Below, piece after piece: positions 40,701-52,700 of a DNA stretch of 64,000 nucleotides. A program made the position numbers and the translations under genes. Below the pieces are notes generated by a model. It was not told the origin of the DNA. It worked only from the letters and a program-made list of their open reading frames with translations, and made no database searches. The first letter of the stretch is position 1. Every line of letters begins with the position of its first letter. The stretch comes from Rhyacophila brunnea. Its lineage: Eukaryota > Arthropoda > Insecta > Trichoptera > Rhyacophilidae. The stretch is taken from NCBI GenBank assembly GCA_022495005.1, contig JAGYXB010000698.1, positions 62,001 to 126,000 on the forward strand. The letters are read 5' to 3'.

Positions 40701-43700
40701 CCAATAAAGAATATGAGTTTTCTTTATTTTACGTTTGTTTACCTGCGTTTGTTTGTTTGTATATTATGATACAGACGTAGCTATTGAAGACAATATACAT
40801 AGTATTCTTTTACACGTAGGTACTTAAGTTTATCCCATATTTCTAAAGTTCGATAACTAAAACTTCTTACAGCTTCACCCAAAAGGCAAACCACTTTCCA
40901 TTTTAATGTTATATTCTATTTAACTTTAGATGGGAATTAACGACATCTTTGAAATTACTGCATCTTTACCACTGTTGGCACGCGGTGGAGGACTACAGAA
41001 GAAAGTTTCCGTTTCAAATGTACTTCAAAGAGCTGGTATTGAAGTCAACGAACTCGGAAGTACAGCATTTGCTGCCACTGGTAAGGATTGCCATATTATA
41101 TTATTATGTATATTCAACTATGATATTCAGGTTGTCGTCAGGGAGTCATTGTTGTCGGACTCGAACACGCAGATGGGTGAAATTTACATATTTTTTAAAA
41201 ATCAATATGTATCTGAAGACATCCAATGTTTATTCCATGTCATATTCTAACATAACAAAATATTAAGTTTGGCTGCATAGGCAACTAGCAAAAAAATATG
41301 AAACTTATTAGTTTTACTTTTAAACGTGGTTTAATTAATCAATACTTAATATGTAAAAAAATTAAAAATATATGTAAGAAAATATTAGGAGAAAAATATA
41401 TAGTATAATATAATATAATATAATATACAAGTCAAAGATTAACTTTGCTAAATGTGTTAAAACATATTAAATTTGAATCTTTTTATTATTACCTACATAT
41501 TATTATTTAATATTTTTGTGTATCATTAGTTTTTTTCTTATTATACCAAAAGTATTTTCGAACTCGATTTTTAACTTTTATTAAAACACACCTTTTCTTC
41601 TAAATGTTTTTAGATATGTATTGACATTTTTTAATCATAAATAAATTGTTTCAAATTACAAGCTTTAAATTTTCCGCTTAGTGGTTCTGGTAGACGGAGC
41701 ATTCACCTTAAGGGGATCCTATATGCCAACAGAGAACCTAGCGGAAAAATACGAAGCTTGCAATTTGAGAATTGTTTTAGGTACATTTGATCAGTTCGAA
41801 AAATATTAGAGATTAATAGGTACATATATTTAAGGTCAATTAAAGGGAATCATATATGCCAACAGAGAACCTAGCGGAAAAAAAACTAAGCTTGCAATTT
41901 GAGATTTTTTTTTTTGATAATTTACAATTTCAACTGTATTAATTAATAAATATGTATCTGAAAACATTAAAAAGATTTTATAAGAATGTGTATAACTTGA
42001 AATCCATTTCATTTATATCAAATAATATAAATAATAGATATAAATAAAAAGGATTTCAAGTTATACACATTTATCTTTTTTATAAATTCGATATTTTTAA
42101 AATAGATATAAGAAATATTAAAACTATTATTTAGTCAAAAATCTAAATGGTAAAAAATAGAAAACTTAATAAACTAAATTTTAATAATAAATATAACCAC
42201 GAAAATAATGTAATGATAACGTAACATATGTACCAAATATGTGACAAATTCACATTTTTTTTACAATTGTAGGTTTATCTTTGACTTAAAAAAATCTTTT
42301 TACTGTTTTCAGATATATATTTATTAATTAATACAGTTGAAATTGTAAATTATCAAAAAAAAAAATCTCAAATTGCAAGCTTCGTTTTTTTCCCGCTAGG
42401 TTCTCTGTTGGCATATATGATTCCCTTTAATTGACCTTAAATATATGCACCTATTACTCTCTAATATTTTTCGAACTGATCAAATGTACCTATGTCATAA
42501 ATAAAATAATAAATGAGTGTTTTTCTGACAACTACACAGTTTTTTTTAAATGTATAAAATTAATATTTTTCTTTTCAGAGGTTACACTTGTCAACAAATT
42601 CGGCGAAGATGAAGAGGCCGAGACCGAAGAATTCATTGCAACAAAACCGTTCCTCTTCATGATTGAAGACAGCACCACGAAACAGATTCTATTTATGGGA
42701 AAAGTTGGTGATCCTTCAATCCTTAGTGATGATCCTCTGCCATCATCAAATACAAATGCAGGAAACACCCAGCAAAATCCAAGTAAGTTGCCTGCTTTGT
42801 ATTATTATAAGTTTTATTTTAAAAAGGTAATACCTAGGGACATCTAGTAATGGGGCTACGAAGTATGCAGTTAAATATTAGAATTTACTGAAATAGTACC
42901 AATTTCAAGACAATAAGATAATGGGAAACTCATATACTTACTTACAATTTTATAAAAACTGTAATAATAAACTTTTGTTGAATCCAATTTGTTTATTATT
43001 TCATATATTTTTTATGATGATTTTTATCTGTGAATTCTCTAAGCGGTATAGAAAAAACTAATAATTATTCGTTGTTACAATGTGTTTTTTAATTAAAAAA
43101 ACTTCAACTTGTGAAGAAAATAAACATTTGTTTTATTCTATATTAAGGCGAAGTCTTCACTGAGCCTTTTTTAAAGAGGCACCTAGCGGAAAAATACGAA
43201 GCTTGCAATTTGAGACATTTTTTTGATAATTTACAATTTCAACTGTATTAATGAATAAATATGTATCTGAAAACATTAAAAATAAAAATATTTTTTATTT
43301 TAAGTCAAAGACAAACTTACAATTGTAAAAATGTAATAAAATGTGAATTTGTTTATCGATCCGCACCCTATTATTACATATATTTATGGTCATATTTATT
43401 ATTAAAATTTAGTTTATTAAGTTTTCTAAGCATCACTAAGGATTTTTGACAAATTCATAGTTTTAATATTTTTTATATCTATTTTAAAAAACATCGATTT
43501 TTATAAAAAATATAAATGTGTATAACTTGAAATCCTTTTTATTTATATTATTATAAATATTTTATTTATATTTATAAAAATAATTGATTTGATATAAATA
43601 AAAAGGATTTCAAGTTATACACATTTATATTTTTTATGAAAATCGATGTTTTTTAAAATAGATATAAAAAATATTAAAACTATGAATTTGTCAAAAATCG

Positions 43701-46700
43701 CTTAGGTGATGCTTAGAAAACTTAATAAACTAAATTTTAATAATAAATATGACCATAAAGTATATGTAATAATAGGGTGCGGATCGATAGAACAAATTCA
43801 CATTTTATTACATTTTTTACAATTGTAAGTTTGTCTTTGACTTAAAATAAAAAATATTTTTATTTTTAATGTTTTCAGATACACATTTATTCATTAATAC
43901 AATTGAAATTGTAAATTATCAAAAAAATGTCTCAAATTGCAAGCTTCGTATTTTTCCGCTAGGTGCCTCTTTAAAAAAGGCTCAATGAAGACTTCGCCTT
44001 AAGTATGTTTTATATAAAGTTGAGCCTCTACAGTAAATTTTGACATGATTTTCCAAATATAATAAAATTGTTATAAAATGTAATATAATTATTATTAGTT
44101 ACTAAAATAGTCGAAAATAAAAACATTAGCTACTCAATACTGACGGTACTTTGCATGTCTCATATTTCCGGCAATAGATGTCTCAAATAACTATTAGACT
44201 CCTTGTGACGGACGCATGTTGTACGTTCATATTGGTTATCGAAAATTAACAGAATAAACCTCATAATATATTTTTTCATAGATCGTTTTCACCTTTATTG
44301 CATAATTTCTTATATTCTACGGTTTATACATAGACTAAACTTATCGTATTTGATTTTTGAGTTGTCATTGTGTGTGAGTTGTCATTGTGTGCTCGTTTTT
44401 TTCCTTGCACTTGTAATAGAGAAAACTGTAATTTATTATAAAGATTAAGTTTAGAAAATGGTTAAAACATAGTACGGACATTCTTTCCTTTCTATATATT
44501 TTTGTTCATTTAAATGAATATAATAATAATAATTTTTACTTACTTATAAGTACTCGATATTTTTTAAATATGTATAAAAAAACTGAAATAATTCATGGAA
44601 CATATAAGCAGAACGATTTTAAAACTAATTTTTTCTCAAATAATTACACACCTATTTAAATTTTCAGTGCACCCGTTATAAACTTGTTGTAGTACCCACA
44701 ACATATCTTGTCACTTCGTGAACACGAATATCATTGTGGTTTTCCTCCACTGACTATACGACATAATATTTTACGGACGTAAACATAGGATACTATATTA
44801 TTTGAAAGCACCTATAGTATTTTATTATTTATAGATGCTCTCATCGTAAACGAGAGATAGAACATTCGTTTCGGCAAATGACATTGTGAAAATTAACATT
44901 GTCATTGGGTATTTACTTCCAATCATAATTTCGTCTGAACGTATGTAGTGAGTGGTCAGTCACTACCTACTTTGAAATTTATGTTTTAAAATATGAATCA
45001 AATTTGGTATTTATTAAAATTGTTGCGAACATAATGTGTTATTGTCAATTATAATGCATTAAAAATTGACAGAGATTGTGTAATTCATATTAATTTTTAA
45101 TTCGATTTTCAATATTTTATTATATATTTTAAAGTAACTTAATGTTTATATTTGTAATGCCTAAAGAGCGTGAAAAATCTATAATTCTTAATAATACTCA
45201 ACTGTGGTAGAAGTGTACACATTGTCCCCAATGGAGATGGTAAATATATTACCATTATGTTAATGCGCTCCGAATAAATCAATTAGACAGTGACTATTAA
45301 TTTTCTTTACAGTACTTCTTTATAAAAAAAAAATAAGCTTTATTTTTATATCTATACTTTTTTTTCTTTTCTGTACCTAATTTTATCTTCATAATAATTA
45401 GAATATTATTATTGGCGCAGTAGCTACCTAGTAGGTGTTTCAAAATTTAAGCAAAGAGAATTTATTCGTTTTTTATTCGGTTACCTATATATAAATTGCT
45501 GATATTTTTTATAGGAAACGGCTTGATATTAATTATATATTGTCAAATAAAAATATCGTTCAATACTATATGGTATTGGTTATGTTAAAATACATACTTA
45601 TACCTACCTAATTACAGCTCGGATAAAAAAATGCAATCGCGTGAGTCTGTATGCTGTAATAAGTATTTCTAAAAAAAAACCATAGTACGGGAACATTTTT
45701 CGTCTACAATTTTTCAAAAGTATAGTATTTTGAAGTATATGACGTAAAATTGTAGTATTTTATTTTATCCGTGGAATCAAAATTATTTGTACTAATACAG
45801 TACGGTTGGCAACATTACTCATCTAGATTTTATTAGATTAAAAATCAATGATTTATTATGGGTACATACCTACTACGGCACAATACACTTACAAAATATA
45901 TTTCATATATTTGGTAGGTATATTTTTTTCTTCATCGATGATCCAATAAATATAAAATGGATTCGCTGTTAAAATTAACTAATATTTTCACAATATCCAA
46001 ATTATGTTACATAATGTCAAAGATTTATATTTTGATCGTTGAAACGTAGAAAAAATTGCCGAGATTTATCTCGCAGTTTTATTCTTAGAAAGTTTCATTA
46101 ATTTGTGATTCATGTTTAGCTAAAAGCGTGTTGCACCAAAAGCACCATAGTCTTAAATTTTCTCATATTTTCTGTCTTCAGTATGCTTTTTTTTGCTTTG
46201 GGGTGTGTTACAAACATGTGTCGTGGCATCATATTGTGTTGGTCGACTACATCTGCTGTCTTAAAGGAATGCTACACTGGTAGGTCTATGTAATTTGGAT
46301 TTTTTATTCTTCAATTATCTTCTTGTTTACTAACTGCTTTATCTTCTAATATTGCACGGCAAAATATATTCATCACCAAAAATGTATCTTAATATTATTT
46401 TAACTAATTTTTATGTAATCAATCACACCATAATATTATACTCAATATAACATCAGAAACGCTTCGTGGGTATATTTGTGTTTTACGATCGCCAAGATTA
46501 ATTAACAAAAAAAAACAACGTTTATTATTTGCTTATGAAAATCCTGCATAATCTAGCAGTCATACAAAACACGACAAGTAATTTAACTAAAAATACAATA
46601 TAACATTATTTGGATTTGAGCTGAAATGATTAAAAAACCATTAACACATACAATTAAAAATATTCAACTTGACATAGATTAGCTACATAAAAAGGACAAA

Positions 46701-49700
46701 ATTCATATTATATTGTGCAATAACGAAGGAACGGTATGCCCTAAATCTAAAATTTAATTTGTGTAAAATAACTAATTATATTTTTTCAAAGTTTGGTGTC
46801 CTGTTGTTGAATATGTGTGGTTTTGTAATAGCGACTATATATTAAAATTAATTGACATTCTATAGTATAAATCAATTAATTATTAAAATAACTTAACTTT
46901 ATTTTATTAATCTCCTTTAGTCAATATTCGGAATTTTCTCTGGACTAAAAGAAAGAGCATGTTTTTATTTAACTAAAATCTTACTGAAAATTTATACAGA
47001 AATGCCATAAAATGTACGTTTTTTAATACCGTATTTGTATATAATTAGGAAGTGACAGTGTGTATTTAGAATCAAATTACAATAGATTAATGTTATTAAA
47101 GTGATAATACCTACCTAATCATTTTCGTTCTAATTCACAGGTTAATGTCATCGCTACACAAGTACTACTTCATAATGTTACCCACATTGATTCAATTTAT
47201 TAATTATTGTCATTTGGCTTTCCATAAATAATATGCTGATTGTTACTTACTTAGTGTGTCCAGAATTATTCAGTGCCTTCTCTGCTGATTGATTAGACAT
47301 ATAAAAACCTGTCACGTGGCTTTTTCAAAATTAATTTATCACTGTTTACGTCATTTGATTAAAACAGTTGATAATTCATCGCCGTTATGAGGTAATATCC
47401 GTGGTTTTATAGCAGGGTCACAAATCACAAGTCAGGTCGTTTGTGTGAAATAGTTTTTTTCTTTTGTCTCTTGTGAATTGGAAAAAAACGCGACCAGGAA
47501 GCACGCCTGGTAAATTCAGTTTTGGCCATATCCTCAGCGCAATAAAAACAGTAAAAATAAACAAAGCTAATATATTTTCAATTCAAATATGTCAACATAA
47601 TAATAATATAAACAATGCCAATTGTAAATTAGAACGTCTATTTTATTAGGGATTTGGTTATGGATTTAGGTTCCAAGTCATTATAAAACGAACAGAGTAT
47701 AATGTTGATTTTTTACCAAAAAATGCCAATGTTATCTAATATAATTAAATTAAATGATAATTCAGAGAATTTTATTCTAATAAAATATGGTAATAATAAA
47801 GGGACATTTATTTTGTTACTAAAATAATAAAATCAGCTAAATTAAAATATAACAGTTAAAACTAGAACAACGTATAATTTTTGTCATTGAAATATTATGT
47901 AACCTTATATCACAATAATCTTAGAAGCAAAACCTGCGTCATTGAAATTGACAAATTATGATATGCAGTATATTTACCTTGTAGACTGTAGCTGAAATGA
48001 ATGATAAAAATATCACTTATTCAGCCACTTTTTTTGGGATTGAATTTCAAAGAAATATGTATGCGAGGATAAAAAATACCAAATTAGGGCGCCAGCCATC
48101 GATAAGAATATGGACATTATTGTTTTAATAATAGAATATCTGAATTCTTTTATTTTAAAATTAGAATTTAATGGAATAATCACGAAGGATACTTTGGAAT
48201 ATACATAAAATATACATACAAATATTAAAGATATTTAATTTTAATTAAAAACTCAATATGTTTGTATATACATACAGTATTTTATAGATAATATAAGTAG
48301 GTACTTAGGTACAATTTTTTAGGATATCCTTACAATGTGGGTCATATAGACATCATAATAAATTAATTTATCGATATTTAACCATATTACTAAAAAAACA
48401 ATATAGAAAATATTAGTCTTTGTAGTTTTTCAGCATGATCAAAAATATTACAAAGCTTTGAATTTTAAAAAGTCATATTTGGAACCATGAAATTCAAAGG
48501 CCTATTCGCGTTTCTAGTATCAAGGGTTTTGGTTTCAAAATAAATATGGAGTTTAAAGGTTCTATTTCCAGCTCTGATACCACGTGTAAGTCAACAATTA
48601 GTCAGTTTATGTACCTATATTTTAGCAATAAAATTACATCATACATATTACTATTTTCTGCAAATCATTGAAAGTTTCTTTTTACGTGGTTTGAAAATGC
48701 GGTAAGTATAGTTTTCCTTGAATAATTTAATATAATAAATTTATACACTTTGATTCTGTAATTCGATACCTACACGTATTTTCCAAACAGTGTACATTAT
48801 TTAATATAAAAATGTCGTAATAGTATCATCATGATAATTATAATTGATAGTTATTCCGAATGGCGTTGCATAAATTATTCAAATATGTACGGTAAACACT
48901 GAATAAATTACAATACTTACTTTTAAATAATTGACAAAAAAATATTAAAAATTAATGAACGCTATTTATAAATTTTGTAAAAATGTTTCCAATACCATTT
49001 CGCTAATTATTCGTAAATAAATATAAGAAGTAATCAAGAGCAATCATAAGTAGAGAATTTTTTGATAAAGTAAATGAGGTGTCGTCTAAATTATATGGGA
49101 GAAAAGCGTCTGACATAATGTGATGATTTGTGACGAAGGAGTCGGGAGGGGGGGGATTATATAGGAAATTTAACGTCACAAAGCCAACAGATTAAAAATA
49201 TTCCCGAGAATAAAATATTATTCTGAAATCGATTATTTTCTTTTAAAACGAATGAGGCAGGGGTTCAAATGTGATTTTAATATATCGAGTATCACACTAT
49301 ACTTTCTATATATCAGTCATACTTATTTGTTTTCATTCAACTAAGCATACAAATTGCAGATGGAATCGGTTTGTTTTTAAATTTCAATTAAACCCTGCCT
49401 AGACCAAACCACAATAAAAAAGTGGGTTGTGGAGATCTGACAAAAATAATAAACACTTTTTCAAATATAATTATTTGTTTTATTGAACTGATAATACAAA
49501 TTGCAAAATTCGAATAAATCCTGCCTAAGCCAAACCATAATAGGTAAAAAAATATTCTTCTGCGTATAAAATAAGTATGACTGACAAAATGTAACGTGCA
49601 CTATTTATTCAGATATCTACAGCCTACCTACACACTTCGCCACTGATGTAGATAGGTACTTACCTATATCCTTTTATTGATTCCAAATAATTGATACATT

Positions 49701-52700
49701 ATCATCTAACATTTTTTTTATATACTTTTTGAATTTAAATGGTATCGAGTACTCATTCTATGAACATTTATAACTTTAGTAACCTAGACTCAATTAATAC
49801 TAGACTAGACAAAAATAATTATATAATATTAATTTTATACTTTTACACAAATTTATTATAAAATTGTTTGTAAACTTTTACCGCTAGAAAAATGCACGTG
49901 TGCAATCATTTATGCGTGTACACATTTGCATTTACGCCTGTAGATATTTATATGTAATTAAATGTAATTTGGACAGTCGACACCGTACAAATTGGCAAGC
50001 TTTCAATAAAGTAACATACCACAAGACCACGCGTCAATACTACCGATGATAAAGTAAATTTCCCCCAAATACGACCACTTGCTTGTCTGTCACTGTATTA
50101 GTTAATATTTTCCGTCCGAAAAGGAATACTACGAATATGGTCAAATTTGTATAAAAAAAATATTTAAATTGCTTTTATACAAAAATGTTCGTATCCAGAG
50201 TTTACTGGCAGATGTATCTTGATTTGGACTAGATATTTTGATTTTACTATAAAGACACTGAAGGTATTACCTTCAATACTCTACTAAAAAAATAATAGGT
50301 GGCAGTACCACCTATCAACATTCTTGAATGTGGTTCAAACTCGTTCATTTGTCAAGCGGCGAGAGGTATCTGATAGTCATCCACAATGTTATGTTTCTAT
50401 TTTATATTGATTGTGCATTGAATAACACAAGTTCTTATCTAAACGCCACTTTTTTTGATTTTAGAACACATTGACTTCGATTTATTCATTTAAAAAATCT
50501 TCAATTTCAATCGAGCATATTCTTATAGAAAATCACATTTTCAGAGACATATCATTTTCAAAACCATTTTCCTATCCGACACCATACCTACGTATTTATA
50601 ACTTAATTTATTTTAATGTCGTTTAATACTTTCAATATACCTACTTGATATGATAGTATTGTAAATTTTTATGAGAATATTAGATCATATTGTGTTTCCT
50701 TTCATGACCCGATCAAAATATACTACTTTTTTTTATTTGCTTGTAAGATTATTTTTTAAATTAAGAGTTTTTGTTTACGTGTATATTTTTTTCTCTCACC
50801 TTACATATTTTAATATGTCTCGCTCACTCCTACACATTTACAAATGTATGCTCTCAAACGTGACAGATCGACAGAAAGACAAATCATTACAATAATATAT
50901 ACTTAATGTAATTCGATTAGAATATAGCTCAAAATTTAAAGTAGCATATTGATGATTTATTTATAAAACAATAGTTAGTTGTCGGTCCAACTAAAATGTT
51001 AAGCTCAGCTTCAGATAATTTACTAGGTAAATACACAATTAATAAAAAGTATTGCATACAAAATTTACCTTATTTCATGTAAGTTTGATACGTAATGTAT
51101 TGTTTTTTTATGATTATTTGTTTATTATATCCTGGCGGATAGAAAAAACTGATGAGTTACTTAATATGTAGGTACTTTACATAATAATATTGAATTTCCA
51201 AACGGAAGATATATTTAAAACGATTTATCAATGCAATCAAACTTCCGGTGTAAAAGAATAACTTTTTAAACCCTTTTAGGTTTCTGAGAAATACCATAAA
51301 ATAAAGGAAATATTTATTTCGTCCTTACCGCAGCTGTAGAAGTAATCGATCAATTTTATTGATATTGAAAAAAAAAAAATGAAAAATTATACAGGATAAG
51401 TGAACAATAATAACAATGTAAAATTTTAATATAACATAAAAAATTATCTAGTATATCTAGGGTAGTAAATATAGCTTTCAGTCCCCTTCATATTACGTCA
51501 AGATCACCCAAAATAACGAACGCGTTACCTTTTTAGATTATTACACTTATTCGCTGTCTCGAGTACTCAGATCAACGGCATTCACCTGTTTTGTCAGCCA
51601 AAAGAAAACTGATCTTTGCCACTGTCCTCACAGCGGTTGGTTAAAAGTATTTTTGTTTGTCTATGGAAGATATCTTTGAATACCATTGCAACAGCGGCTA
51701 TTTTTAATGACGCAAATGTTGCCATAGATTCATCAGAATACTTAAAAGGGGGGCCATTACACAGTCAACAATGTTTATTATATTATACCGACATCTTAAA
51801 AAGATGCGTAGGTGTTTCTCACAATTTTCATATAAAATATTATCAAATTCCCTCGCACCTAACAATATGAGTTTAGGAATACGGTATATTGATATTTTTA
51901 CTAAATACTTATGTAAATGGATTTGTAGTCTTGTTTTATTAAATATTTGGTCGGTCAATTGTCAATTGTGAAGTCACTTTCGACCAATAAATGCAATTTC
52001 AAATATTGCTGTAGATATAATTTTCGTGGCTAATGTGTGTAAGTATTTATTTTTAATATATTTAATTTGGACCTCAAAATCAGTGCGTCGGGCCTCTACG
52101 TACATTTTATATAGCTATGCACATATTTAACTTATAACACAATTATTACTTTCAATGTATTTGGATGTTTCAAAAAACTTCAGCAAAATTTATTTCTGTG
52201 GTAAAATTATTGAATTTGTTAGTATTGACACAGGTGGGTAGTTAAATTCATTTTGATAAAACTTTAATTAATTTATTGATAAAATAATCATTTATAAAAA
52301 AAACAAACCGGATAAAACCACAATATTACTTATATATATTATAATATGTGGATTTCAAAAAATAAATACTTTCAATGTCTTGATAACCGAACTGAATTAT
52401 GATCAATACTTACATATTTTCCATACTTCTAATTATCTTAGTTACGTAACATCGCAAAGCAACTAAACTTGTCTCGACAGATTTAAAACCACACCAAATG
52501 GGAAGTTGGCAAAAAAAATCAACAATAGTACCATATAACCATGTTTAAGGAAAACCGCATGATAGTAATACATAACGTCCCAACATATTATATTTAGAGA
52601 AATATGTTTTTGATAAACGATAAACATTGGTCAAACCACGACCACGAATAATATAAATTATTCGGTGGAAATTTTTCGACATCAGGCGAAGCATAATAAT

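Noticed and set aside
40949..41266. A 105-residue frame overlapping serpin exon 7
   Set aside because: It is an out-of-frame shadow of exon 7; only the exon frame carries the serpin hinge motif.
42431..42578. Start codon and open frame before serpin exon 8
   Set aside because: The frame runs through the end of the palindrome and the polypyrimidine tract; the true exon begins after cttttcag at 42579, fixed by phase with exon 7.
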